DNA from: Bactrocera neohumeralis | Taxonomy: Eukaryota; Arthropoda; Insecta; Diptera; Tephritidae | Length of the DNA: 64,000 bases | Reading direction: 5' to 3' | NCBI RefSeq assembly: GCF_024586455.1 | Contig: NW_026091547.1 | Coordinates: 1 to 64,000 of the forward strand | Part shown: positions 19,767 through 31,559 of the stretch, piece by piece | Layout of the letters: each line of letters starts with the position of its first letter | Position numbering within the stretch: the stretch's first letter is position 1 | Notes under the pieces: model-generated | Told to the model about the DNA's origin: nothing | Database searches by the model: none | What the model saw: only the letters and a program-made list of their open reading frames with translations | Made by a program: the position numbers and the translations under genes

Positions 19767-22025
19767 TCTTCTTATATATAAAAATGGATCGCAAAACGTG
19801 TTGGTAAGCGCATATCTCAAAAACGCCTGGAACAGTTTTGCCAATTTTTTGGTTTTTACGGCAAGAAAAATTCGAATAATTGCCGGAAAACCCCCAAAAA
19901 GAGCCCCTTTCTTTTTCCCAAACAGACGAATGAATGTTTGTTTGTTAGTAACGCTAAGAGAACGGCTACACCAATCTTGATGAAAATTTCAGAGGATGTT
20001 CGTTGTGGATCGAGGAAGGTTTAGAAATGAAAACACATTATACTTTTCATGAGGAAAAGTCGGAAAATTGGATAGTTCCAAAAAGTAACTTTTTTCTATA
20101 CAATTTTTTTTTTTAATATTTGTTTATTTTGTTTTTCAATATTTTGATTTGTAAATTATTTGAATCGTTCAATTTCGTTCGCTTGCTTTTTTATTCCGGC
20201 TATTCAAAAGAAAAATTATTGAAAATTATTCAGTGAAAACTGTACGTGTGTTTCACACAAAGAGCCATTTGCCATTAAAGTATGGCAGCCCAATGCAAAG
20301 CAAGGCAAGAAGTACTTCCAGGATGCGGTGACACACGTATATGTGGTGCTATTAGATGGTAGATGTACTCTGTTGAATGGCAAAAGAGAGGTTTGGCGCA
20401 CATACACTTTCTTCTTTGGATTGTGGTTACACCAGATTAAATTGATGAAATCATTTCTGCGGAAATTCCTGATGCAGAGAAAAATCCAGTATTAAACGAA
20501 GTGGCGAAAACTAATATGGTTTCTGGACTTTGCGGACACTACAATCCCACTTCGGTTTGTATGTCTGACAATAAATGCACGAAACACTATCCACTTGCTT
20601 TTCTTTCGGAAACACAAACTGGAAATGAGGGGTATCCACTCTATCAGCGTTGCTCACCAGTCGACAATGGTAGAACATATAGCATTCAATTTAGAGGCAT
20701 GAATATTGAAGTTAACAACACAACAAAGTTGACAACACATGGACCGTACTATATAAACATTATTGTCCAATTCACATTAAAAATTCATATCATTGTTGAG
20801 CATTGAAATTTGGTGTAATCGATCAAATACGTTTGTAATAACGTCACCAAAAGAAGCAATATGGCGGTTACTGGCCTTGAACGATACGGTCGATACGTGA
20901 ACTGCAATAAAGCGCTTTGTGGGATATTTATTTTGGCAATTCATGAACATTTACTGTTTTGCGTCTCGCAGTTAATTTGGAAAATGGCCAAGGACTGCAT
21001 TTCAACCCAGAGAATACAGTACAGCCAGTGGAAATACCGCTAGCAACAAAACTAACATTTACGAGTTTTTTCACAACATTCGACAGTGATCCGTTTGCGA
21101 GAACATTGCTTTATTCGGAAATGCCTTGATATTATATGTACATGGAATGCATCGTCAATTCAAATAGTTACGCAGAAAGCAAGGCCAACCGGTAGATGGC
21201 CATCCAGGTGTGTTCTCAACTAACGCATGAGGACAAATTTACACAATCCACCGGAAAAACGACGATTGCTGCTACCTTCATTTGAGTAATTGCGTAGTGT
21301 GAATGGTACGGTGTATGCAACTTTTTGAGAAGCAAGCCAGAAATTACAATTAGTGGAACATGATAATCACTGGAATCAAACGATGGACGATGCGATAGCT
21401 ACTTCGAATGCAAATGAAGTTCGCACACTTTTCGCGATGATCATTTCGGCATATCACCTTAAAAATCCGCGTCAATTATGGGATACGAACAAAAATGAGA
21501 TTGCCGAAGACATTTTACATCGAATTCGCTAAAAATTGGAAATGGGTCAATTCCGGTTGATACTTCCTGTGGTTTGATGTCAATTTCATCTACCGATTAT
21601 CATTTCACGAAAGAATGTTCAGACAATGGCTAAATTATCGTAGCTAAGATTCCTTGAGTGCACGGGCAAATGCGAAGCCGTGATTTTTAAATTAAAACGT
21701 ATTCCGTTTCCAGTGAAAATTGCATTTGAGATGACAATCAACAGGACAAGGATAATCGCATAGTGTGTGGCATAAATTTGAAAATGCCATGTTTTTCACA
21801 CGGCCAGATATACGTGGCGTGCTCACGAGTTGGAAAACTATCTTTTCTGTACATTTACGCACCGGAACAGAAACCAAAAAATGTTGTTTATCAAGCTGCG
21901 TTACATTGAAAAAAAAAAATGTGGAGAAATCGCAAATAAATGATTTTAACCACAATATAAATCAACTTTCTTTTAATTTCAAAACACATAATTTATCGCA
22001 GGACAACGGCTGCGGGGTCAATTAG
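19767..22025 (+). mobile_element. Helitron 1, internally deleted
   Basis: The 5' end (A|TCTTCTTATATATAAAAATGG) and the text after it (A-A-A-C-G-C-C-T-G-G-A type) match common insect Helitron 5' ends. The 3' end GGACAACGGCTGCGGGGTCAATTAG|T has the usual GC-rich hairpin followed by a CTAG-like tetranucleotide, here TTAG. No target duplication is expected. Between them lie scattered pieces of the Rep/helicase gene, so this is a shrunken, dead copy. Confidence 0.75.
20430..21925 (+). pseudogene. Helitron Rep/helicase remnant
   Basis: Pieces in order: 20450-20760 reads D-E-I-x-x-A-E-I-P-D, C-G-H-Y-N-P-x-S-V-C-M, K-C-T-K-H-Y-P and G-N-E-G-Y-P-L-Y, the conserved stretch upstream of the Rep motifs. 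20840-21130 reads the Y-V-x-x-x-V-T-K region and an R-T-L-L-Y-S-E-M-P block. 21370-21535 reads N-E-V-R-T-L-F-A-M-I-I and P-R-Q-L-W-D-T-N-K. 21700-21900 has the last helicase motif (F-P-V-K-I-A-F-x-M-T-I-N, then C-S-R-V-like). Several frameshifts and a large gap over the helicase motifs make it nonfunctional. The same segments occur on minus at 31680-32900. Confidence 0.8.
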
Positions 22026-22590
22026 TTAAAATAATAACATAAAACCGTTAATTCCATGAACAGTGGAGACTTCTATATAAAGCATTAAAATTATGTTACG
22101 TTTTCGAGATATAAAGATTATTTAATAAAGTTATCCGGTTATAAGTTAATTGAGTTATTTTAACACGTATTAATACTATTTTGACAGAAAGTCACATTAA
22201 TTTTTCGGGATCTCCAAATTTTCTGAATGCAATATTTGGGAATATCAATTCAACTATTTTTTTTGTTTTTTTTTTTTTTAACTCCATGCAGTAGTCTATA
22301 TAAACATATAAGGAAGTACTTACTTATACATATGTAAGAGCACCAGCCAATTAACGGTAAAGTACAAATAATAAAGAAGCTGAAATTTATGTTTGGACAT
22401 GTGCGGTAAGTGCTGCGTTATGGTGGTAATAAAATATTTTCAATTTACGCTTTATTAACATAAGTAGACAGTCACTAAAGCAGGATTAGGTGGTGTTTGT
22501 ATTATGTTATATTTAAACAAATTGAAGGAACCTCCACTTTCGCTAACAAATAAAAATACTGACTGGGAATACTTTAAGCAAATGCTATAA
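22026..22590. other. No gene recognised
   Basis: AT-rich spacer between Helitron 1 and a LINE remnant. It contains a T-run at 22257-22280 and no supported frame. Confidence 0.5.
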
Positions 22591-22599
22591 AATGTTGAT

Positions 22600-23700
22600 A
22601 GTCACGTGAAAATAAGTTGTAAATCCGAGCTAGATAACGAAATCATGAATTTGACAAATACAATTCAATATGCATCCTGGAGTAGTACACCAATTAAAAG
22701 AAACCAGACCAGACATGGGCCAAGAGCGATATATAGAGAGCAAATGTTTTTTCGGCATACCTTGAAGGTGTCTTCAAACCATATGACACATCTAATGCAG
22801 CAGAAATGTCCATACTTACGAGAATTATACCGAAATTCCTCTAATAACTAATGATGAGGTATGTGCAGAAATAAAAAGACTGAAGTCTAAAAAATCGTCT
22901 GCGTTTGACCTTATTACCAGTGATATACTAAAACAGCTTCCTCACAACGTTATAATTATGTAAAATTACTGCTATAATGAATGTCACTATAAATTTTCAA
23001 TACGTATCTATTTATTGGAAATTGCAGAGGTGATTTTGTTCAATAAACCTGGTAAGCAGCGCATGAAAATACTTCATATCGGCCCATATCTCTCCAGCCA
23101 ATACTCTCAAAACTTTTGGAAAAACTGCTTGCTGTGCGTATTAACAACATAAATGAAGAGAGGAAGCTGATGCCGGCGCATCAGTTTGGCTTTAGAAAAA
23201 ATCACTCCACTATTGATCAAGTCCATAGAACAACTCGAGTCATTGAAAATGCCTCTGAAGAAAAAAGTTTGCTCGGCCGTTTTCCTCGACGTGTCTAATG
23301 CTTTGATAAAGTTTGCCATGGCGGGCTCCTAAGCAAACTTAAAATGTTTTTACCAAAAAAAATATTACAATATTTTAATATCATACCTTTCGGACTGATT
23401 TTTTCGAATTAAACATGGAGATATGCACTCCGATTTAAAGGAAATAAAGGCTGGTGTTCCTCAGGGTAGTGTGTTAGGACCCATCCTTTACCTACTCTTT
23501 ACGTGCGATCTACCACATGACGACAATTGTATTACAGCAACATTTGCAGGTGATACTGCGGTTCTGTCTGTCGTGTAGCAGGTGTTCAGACCAGTTATGG
23601 GATACAACTTTGGGGCTGCTCAAGCTCTAGCATTGTTGCACAAATCCAGAAATTTCAAAGCAAAGTTTTAAGATGCGCCGTCAATGCACCTTGGTAAGTA
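22600..23700 (+). pseudogene. Jockey-clade LINE ORF2 remnant
   Basis: Near 22610-22690 the linker before RT is readable (D-N-E-I-M-N-L-T-N-T-I-Q-Y-A-S-W). 22855-22930 reads the RT start (E-V-C-A-E-I-K-R-L-K-S-K-K-S-S-A-F-D). 23160-23320 reads H-Q-F-G-F-R-K-N-H-S-T-x-D-Q and V-F-L-D-V-S-N-A-F-D-K-V. 23455-23480 reads G-V-P-Q-G-S-V-L-G-P, and 23600-23690 the thumb end with Y-G-I-Q-L-W-G. The catalytic Y-A-D-D position reads A-G-D. Frames change at least five times, so it is an old, dead copy. Confidence 0.8.
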
Positions 23701-25575
23701 TTGTATTATACAATAAGCAAAACAAATTGTTCGTTAGTTTATTTTATGTTATCTTAAGTTACCTATTGAAATAAAAAAAAAAAAAAACAAAAAAAGATAT
23801 GTAAACTATTTAATCGATGGCATAATCGATGAATAACGAAGCGTTGAAATGAGTGAAGTAGAAATAATGGAAGGGAATTCGCCAATGTAGGTTTTGAAAT
23901 ATTTTGCATTATGAACCAGGGCCTTTTCTTACAATTTAACGATGAGGAGTCCACTTTCTGATAGCTATAGAAGTCTAAAAATATCTCAAAAACATAATAA
24001 GTTATAACAATTATGAAAATTTGGTGCTTGATTAAAGATCTATAATTAAAATATGAGACTTCAAAGACTAACTTAGACCCCTTAAAGTATATTTAACGAT
24101 TTTTGAGTTTTTCAGGTCAATGTTGGATAGGTAAAACATGGATTCAGATTTATTCCTAATCACAAGGCAGATATAAATTAAAATAGTCTTACGTACATAG
24201 GTTAATTTGTAGTACTTTTGGGTTGTTCTTCAAGAACCTATTGGAACCTTTTCTAACATTTCAATTCCATTTAAATTGAACCATATTTGTGGTAACTACA
24301 ATTAATACAAAACGAAAACGAAATTAGTCTTAAATTAAAATAATAAAGAAATTATCAATTATACCGACAATATTCAATTTTTAAAAGACGATATTTTCAA
24401 GTATTGTATTCAAATTTCGATTGCTTCATTCTTCAGTTCCATTTCTGTGCCTAACAAGTTTATCGTCATCCGTAATCATTTTTCGATTCCGCCTAACTTA
24501 CCAGCTTTCTTACATATAAAAATAGAGCCAGTCATATATATAGGTATATATAATATTTACATACATACGCACATATATATCTCGACTTGTCCTGAGTGCA
24601 CTTCACCATATTCAAACTAATCAAACTTTGCCTTCATGTAAATTTATATAACTATATTTTTCTGCAATTATTGAAATAAAATTCAATTAGCATTCGCGTT
24701 TGCCTTCCATCAGGTTATACTTATCTTAATATTTATGTCGCTTTTCGAAGTCAATACTACGGAAGCTCGTCTCACTCATTTCCAATGATTGTTTTGAGCA
24801 AGAAGGAAATTATTTTCAAGTAAGTCAGGCAGCGAAAGGCGTCTTCAATGCGAATGAAAACATACACGTGTTTTTGTATTTGTTTCCTTACAATAGCATG
24901 ATAAAGAATATTACATGTGGTTTCTTTACTTTGCTGAAGGCATATGTATATAAATTTTATATTCGTAAACGAATCACTTTTCAGACAATTTCTGTCAAAA
25001 AAAAAAAATAATAGAAGTCGTGAATAATATTGAAATAAAGGAGATGGTACACATTTATGTGTGTTTGTGTAAAGGACTTTATTCATGTTCGTTTCGAGCG
25101 ATTTTATTACTACATTTTTGGTTTTTGTACAGTGCGTACTTGTTTTATCTTACTTTTAATTCCTTTGTTAGAGAAATATGCTTTTAATTAAAACTTATTT
25201 CAGTATACTTACCATAGCTTTTCAACCCTGAGTAAAATTGTTATGAAATATTATTTAAATGTTTTTTTTTTTATTTTATGCCCTTTACCAAGCAGAAAAG
25301 TATCAATTTTTTTGGATTTCATTGACATTTCGGCATTTCAAAGCGATCATATGAAAAAACTGAAACACCAAATCACCTTGAGCACATACATATATTGAGC
25401 TGCAAAAGGTACTATATGACAATAAGTATGCCAAATAATATATAATATAGAAAATCAATCCACTTTATTTAATCCATTCTATAGATAAGTATGTTTTTGG
25501 AATGTGAATATTCCAGATTAGTTCAAGTTATTTATATATATATTTTATATTTCCAATATTTCGTTCTGTTAAAGC
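23701..25575. other. Long AT-rich stretch without a recognised feature
   Basis: I read both strands and found no protein, tRNA or clear repeat. There are A or T runs (23770, 25000, 25260) and short TA/CATA microsatellite-like tracts at 24535-24585. Open frames are short and biased to Phe, Leu and Lys as expected from base composition. Confidence 0.5.
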
Positions 25576-25620
25576 AAGACAAAAGGTTAACCTCCGGCTG
25601 CACCGAAGCTATAATGTTTT
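25576..25620 (-). mobile_element. REP-B 3' tip
   Basis: CAAGACAAAAGGTTAACCTC, then CGG CTGCA CCG and AAGCTATAATG: the CAAG end and small hairpin of REP-B, with nothing of the rest. Confidence 0.6.
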
Positions 25621-25825
25621 TCACAATTAATTTTTTTAATCATATACTGACTTGGTCTGCTCTGCACAAAATGTTCGGAGATTGTAGCGATGCCTTTAAT
25701 AACAAAAATCCACTTGTTTTTTATGAAATGAACAGAACAAATTGTTAATTATGTAAAAAATGTTTTTCTTGCTATGAGGATTTTTGTTAAAAAAAGAACA
25801 GGGATATATATATTATTGTTATATT

Positions 25826-26595
25826 ATTTAATTAACCAAAGAGAACCTTAAAATGTTACTGTCGATGTTTTTCAGCGATAATCGGTAAGCAAACTGCCAT
25901 TCCACTTGCCGCTCCCTATGTTTGTCACTTACGGATCCTAAATTTTTGGGGAAAAAATCCAGATGGGAGTCCAGAAAGAGAATTTTAAGGCACATGTTGC
26001 AACACATTTTTTTTATAGGCAAGATCAGTCACAGGGTCTTTGTAATTTTCAGCTTCCACATCTCCAAGAAAATTTTTAACAACGCTTTTAAAGGCACTCC
26101 AGGCTCGTATTTCAGTTTCATTGAGAATTTCCTCAAATGCTTTATTTTTCATTCGTTCTCATATTTGAAGACCCACAAATATGCCCTCCTTATGTTTTCT
26201 TTACTGACTCTTGGAATTTTTTTCAGATAAAAGAACCCTCTTCTATTTCTGTCCATTGCCTTAACAAAATTTTTCATTAGACCCAATTTAATATGCAAGG
26301 GTGGTAACGTTTTTCTTTTGTCCCGGAGTGAGTGCCTGACGTACTGGCCACTGCTTCTGTACATAATGATAGCCTCACACACGGCTTTTCCATTCGCAAA
26401 GGAAGCAACAATATTTCGTGTATCCAAGTAGCATTTGGAGGATGGAGTCATGTGTAGAAGTTCAGGCAAGTGAGGAAAGTTCTCTGATCGTTATTCACTT
26501 GGGAGTGGCCAGAAACGATTCTTTTACATATGACTCAATCAGCTCACGACTTCCGGTCTTTGACCAAGTATCCTCTGGGTAGCCTAAAACATCCG
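25826..26595 (-). pseudogene. Broken copy of an uncharacterised multi-copy insect gene
   Basis: On minus, across three frames: Y-T-K-Y-C-C-F-L-C-E-W near 26430, then L-P-P-L-H-I-K-L-G-L-M-K-N-F-V-K-A-M (26300-26240), E-G-I-F-V-G-L-Q-I (about 26180), E-x-R-A-W-S-A-F-K-x-V-V-x-N-F-L-G (about 26110-26060), and L-D-S-H-L-D-F-F-P-x-N-L-G-S-V-S-D (25980-25925). From memory this order is shared by a family present in many copies in arthropods and cnidarians. Its high copy number suggests a link to transposons, but I cannot name a function. Stops and shifts show this copy is dead. Its upstream side is abutted by the RTE LINE. Confidence 0.65.
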
Positions 26596-26599
26596 TTTG

Positions 26600-29500
26600 A
26601 AGGCAAGCTAAAGTGAGAAGGCGAAACATCCCCTCCGCAGGGTTGTGCGCTGGGTTTGGGACTCGCCACGTAAAAAAAACACCCCCAATGAAAAAAAGCA
26701 ACAAGCCTCGGATGAGACCCCCCTTTTGATAACGACCATGGCAAACGTGTTAAGGACTACGATATCAGGGCATGCACCTGGAGTGTCCGGACCCTTAATT
26801 AGGAAGGTGCCGCTGCCCAGCTGATTGATGTCCTCGCGAAAATAAAGGCTGATATCACCGCCGTCCAAGAAATGCGATGGACGGGACAAGGGCAGAGAGG
26901 AGTAGGTCCTTGTGGCTTTACTACAGTGGTCATATAACGGAGCGCAAGTTTGGTGTGGGATTCGTGGTGGGAGAGAGACTCCGTCGCCGAGTACTATCAT
27001 TCACTCCGGTGAATGAACGTCTAGCCATAATCCGCATCAAAGCAATATTCTTCAACATATCGCTTATTTGCGCCCACGCCCCGGCAGAAGAGAAGGACGA
27101 TGTGACCAAAGATACCTTCTATGAGCGCTTTCAGCGCACTTATGAGTGCTGCCCCCAATATCGTGCATGGCGACTTTAACGCCGAGGTGGGCAAAGAAGG
27201 TATCGTTGGCACTAAGGTCGGTAAATTCGGCCTCCACGACGAAACATCCCCAAATGGGTTGAGGCTGATGGACTTCGCCGGGACCCGAAATATGGTATTC
27301 TGTAGTACTAGATTCCAGCACAAGAAAATTCACCAAGCTACCTGGCTGTCTCCGGATCGAAAAGCCACCAACCAGATCGATTATGTTATGATAGACGGAA
27401 GACACGTCTCCAGTGTTTTACATGTGCGTACGCTCCGAGGTCCTAACATCGACTCGGACCACTATCTTGTTGCAGCCAAGATTCGCACCCGCCTCTGTGC
27501 AGCAAAAGACGCACGTCAAAAAACACAAGGAAGGTTCGACGTCGAGAAGCTGCAATCACAACAGACAGCATATAAAGGAGCGCACTCCTACTCTCTGCGA
27601 TCACTCGTCAACAACTCCGTATAAGGGAACTATGGGACGGCATTTCAAACTCCTTACGTACAGCTTCAACCGAAATCATTGGTTTTCGGAAAACGCAAAA
27701 GAACAGGTGGTACGACGAGGAGTGCCGTGTCGCAGCGGAGAGAAAACAGACTGCCTACCTCGCAACGTTACGATCGACCACAACACGTGCGGGATGGGAT
27801 AGATATCGAGAGTTGAAGAGGGAAGCGAGACGCATTTGCAGACAGAAAAAGAAAGAGGCCGAAATACGTGAGTACGAAGAGCTTGATAAGTTGGCCGACA
27901 GGGGTAATTCTCGAAAATTCTACGACAAATTGCGGCGGCTAACATGTGGTTTCAAGACCGGAGCATACTCTTGTAGAACCCCCAAAGGCGATCTAGTCAC
28001 CGATGCCCAGAGCATACTTAAATTATGGAGGGAACACTTCTCCAGCCTGCTGAATGGCAGTGAACGTACAACACCAGGAGAAGGCGAACCCGATTCCCCA
28101 ATCGATGACGATGGAACAGACGTTCCATTGCCCGACCATGAAGACGTTCGAATACTCGTAGCAATTACCCGCCTGAAGAACAACAAAGCGGCGAGTCCCG
28201 ATGGATTGCCGGCCGAGCTATTCAAACGCCGCTTAGACGAACTGATAAGGAGAATGCATCAGCTTCTTTGTAAAATATGGTCGGACGAAAGCATGCCCAA
28301 CGATTGGAATTTATGTGTCCTGTGCCCAATCCATAAAAAGGAGACCCCACAATCTTCGCCAACTACCGTGGGATAAGCCTCCTCAACATCGCATATAAGG
28401 TTCTATCGAGCGAATTATGTGAAAAAATAAAGCCCACCGTCATTGAAGCTTACCAGTGTGGCTTTAGACCTGGAAAATCAACAACCGACCAGATATTCAC
28501 CATGCGCCAAGTCCTGGAAAAGACCCGTGAAAGGAGAATCGACACACACCACCCCTTCGTCGATTTCAAAGCTGCTTTCAACAGCATGAAAAGAAGTTGC
28601 CTTTATGTCGCGATGTCTGAATTTGGTATCCCCGTAAAACTAAAACGGCTGTGTAAGCTGACGGTGAGCAACACCAAAAGCTCCGTCAGGATCGGGAAGG
28701 ACCTCTCCGAGCCGTTCGATACCAAATGAGGTTTCAGACAAGGCGAGTCCCTATCGTGCGACTTCTTCAACCTGCTTCTGGAGAAAATAGTTCAAACTGC
28801 AGAACTAAATAGATGAAGTACCATCTTCTATAAGAGTGTACAGCTGCTGGCGTATGCCGATGATATTGATGTCATCGGCCTCAACACCCGCGCCGTTAGT
28901 TCTGCTCTCTCCAGAATGGATAAGGAAGCACAGAAAATGGGTCTGGCAGTGAACGAGGGCAAGACAAAATATCTCCTGTCATCAAAGAAACAGTCGTCGC
29001 ACTCGCGACTTGGCTCTCACGTCACTGTTGATAGTCATAACTATGAAGTTGTAGATAATTTCGTCTATCTTGGAACCAGCATAAACACCACCAACAATGT
29101 AAGCCTAGAAATCCAACGCAGGATTGCTCTTGCCAAAAGGTGCTACTTCGGACTGAGTGGGCAATTGAGAAGCAGAGTCCTCTCTCGACAAACAAAAACC
29201 AAATTCTAGAAGTCAGTCATAATTCCCGTCCTGCGATATGGTGCAGAGGCCTGGACGATGACAACAACTGATGAGTCGACGTTACGAGTTTTCGAAAGAA
29301 AAGTTCTGCGAAAGATTTATAGTCCTTTGCGCATTGGCCACGGCGAAAATCGCATTCGATGGAACGATGAGCTGTACGAGATATACGACGACATTGACAT
29401 AGTTCAGCGAATAGAAAGACAGCGGCTACCCTGGCTAGGCCATGTTGTCCGAATGGATGAAAACAGTCCAGCTCTGAAAGTATTCGACGCAGTACCCGCC

Positions 29501-29688
29501 GGGGGAAGCAGAGGAAGAGGAAGACCTCCACTCCGTTGGAAGCACCAAGTGGAGAAGGACCTGGCTTCGCTTGGTATATCCAATTGGCGCCACGTAGCGA
29601 AAAGAAGAAACGACTGGTGCGCTGTTGTTAACTCGGCCATAATCGCGTAAGTGGTGTCTACGCCAATAAAGAAGAAGAAGAAGAATTC
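26600..29688 (+). mobile_element. Near full-length RTE-like LINE, inactivated
   Basis: Reads the whole ORF2 order of RTE elements, often annotated as craniofacial development protein 2-like. Endonuclease: K-A-D-I-T-A-V-Q-E-M-R-W near 26850 and H-G-D-F-N-A-E-V-G at 27165, D-S-D-H-Y-L-V at about 27450. RT: N-N-K-A-A-S-P-D-G-L-P-A-E at 28180, C-G-F-R-P-G-K-S-T-T-D-Q at 28460, V-D-F-K-A-A-F at 28560, Y-A-D-D-I-D-V at 28855. C-terminal region: W-L-G-H-V-V-R-M and R-G-R-G-R-P-P-L-R-W at 29430-29540, stop near 29650. The 3' end is AATAAAGAAGAAGAAG, the GAA-type tail usual for RTE. At least five frameshifts (27150, 27600, 28370, 28730, 29210) kill it. A shorter relative lies at 58204-59066. Confidence 0.85.
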
Positions 29689-30560
29689 CTAACTACTTTA
29701 TTTAAAAAACATGTAGCATATGCACTTGACCCAGCGATGCTCCAATTTCTTAACCTCGTCACGGAAGGTGGAAGTCAGGGGTTGAGATAGTAAGTGAAGA
29801 AAACTGCATCCGCACCAATAAGTCTACAAAATGACGCTTTGACCGTTTTTTCCTTCTAGTGATAATCATGAAGATTACATCTTTGGAGTCAGAGAACATA
29901 TTTTCTACCATAGTTCTGCCCGACAGCACAGTCTTCGCCATTTGCATAGCAAATTCGCAGAGTGAACTTTATAACCATAAATATAGTGACAGACTACTGT
30001 TTAAGTTTTTTGTAGTAATTTACGGCGCACCTGACAGAGGCTCGATTTGTCTTCCAGATTGAGTTACCGCCCGAAGGAAGATATAAGGACATCTCAAGCC
30101 AATTTATGGAGCCTAAAGTTCTCTAAAAAGCCAATTTATAACTAACAAACGTAAATGACTAAAACGAAAATAAGAATACTTTAAGTTGCGTAGGAAACTC
30201 GCGTTTAAGATGGCAAACGTCAAATGTCCTCATTGAGGTGTTTAAGAACTCTGAGCTTAATTTAACCTAAAATCGGTCCTATTTGCATTTCTTATCTTTG
30301 TTGCTGCATTTCGTATTTTATAATTAGTGCGTTAAACAGAATTGAATTCTCATTACACCAAAATAATTTCCGGTCAATGCGAAAATTTTGAAATTATACC
30401 CTTTTTTTTAAATAAGTAGTGTTCAAAGCTAGTTAATGGCAACTCTTTTGAAAGTTAAACATATTGTTTAACCCAAGAAGTAAAAGGATTTTCCAAGTTC
30501 AAAATGCCTTACGCAACTTCTACGTAAATGAACTAACCTTGATATTCCACCTGAAGTAAT
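29689..30560. other. No gene recognised
   Basis: AT-rich, with only short frames that resemble nothing known to me. No repeat shared with the rest of the window was noticed. Confidence 0.5.
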
Positions 30561-31500
30561 TAAACAAATATATTATTTATTTATTTATTTTAATATGACC
30601 TGTAAATAAATTTACAGACATACTAGAAAAAAAAGAAGTGGCTGCTTAGGCCTTCGTCCCATTTTGTATAGATACATATTAATTTACTTATATGAACATT
30701 TCAACCCTAAATTAATTTTAATAGTAAAGGAGGTAGACGTTTTCTTTAATTTTCGTAGTCCAGTGTTGCTTTAGCGGTATGCAAATCAACATTTTGCGAT
30801 GTGTCATTGTAGCAGTTTATTAGGTGTTGAATGGTCAGGGTATCATTGCAGTTCATGCAAAGTGGTGGTGATTCTTTTGAAAGTAGATATCCGTGCGTTA
30901 GTTTTGTATGGCCGAGTTTAAGTCTCATCAAAACAAGTTGCTGCTGTTTTGTCTTAAAATTAGATTTGCTGCCATGTTGTTGAGATAACTGATGCATAGT
31001 TTTATAATGAGCATTAATTTTGTTTTCATAATTTGAGACACGTTGTTTTTTAATGAAGTTAAATTCTTCATTCTTCCTCTTCTTCCTTTTAATATCCTTT
31101 TCGGTGTAGTTGTTTATTAAAAAAGTAGGATGAGTGTGTGCGCCTTTTACTAATTGATCGGCATTTTCATTACCCGTAATGATTACATGCGCTTGCGTGT
31201 ATAAAATTTTTATGTTTTTGCCTCGTATAAGAGTCTCTTTGACCCTACGTGTGAGAATATCGCTAATATTTATACATAAATATCGGTGCATATTATTAGA
31301 TTGCAGCCTTTGGGTTTTAGTTTCGCAGCTTCTTCAATTGCTGTAATTTCCGAAGTGAATATAGCGGTGTAAAAAAAAAGTGTCGCGAGTGCCGCTAAAA
31401 AGTGCTGGAAAAGAAGTATAAACCCGTTAAGAAAAAAAGCCGTAAAAACAAAAACCGGCAATTTCGGCCGTTAAACACAACAGGTAACCATAACGCGATT
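30561..31500 (-). pseudogene. I-type LINE, RNase H and C-terminal end only
   Basis: On minus, 31400-31270 reads an RNase H start (A-I-F-T-S-E-I-T-A-I-E-E-A-A-K-L, I-I-C-T-D). After a frame change, 31291-30746 reads on (G-N-E-N-A-D-Q-L-V-K-G-A) to a C-terminal L-G-H-T-K-L-T-H-G-Y-L plus a C-x2-C...H-L-x2-C knuckle. The same C-terminal pattern occurs in the longer LINE ORF at 43051-45573, so the two are related. Its 3' tail is a (TAAA/TAAT)n run near 30570-30600. Confidence 0.8.
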
Positions 31501-31559
31501 TTGGGGTAAGATCACATCGGTACCGAACGGTCAACACCATCGCCCCACTGCTGCCGCGT

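Noticed and set aside
24530..24590. Possible regulatory TATA-rich promoter
   Set aside because: Simple TA/CATA repeat in an AT-rich desert with no gene nearby.
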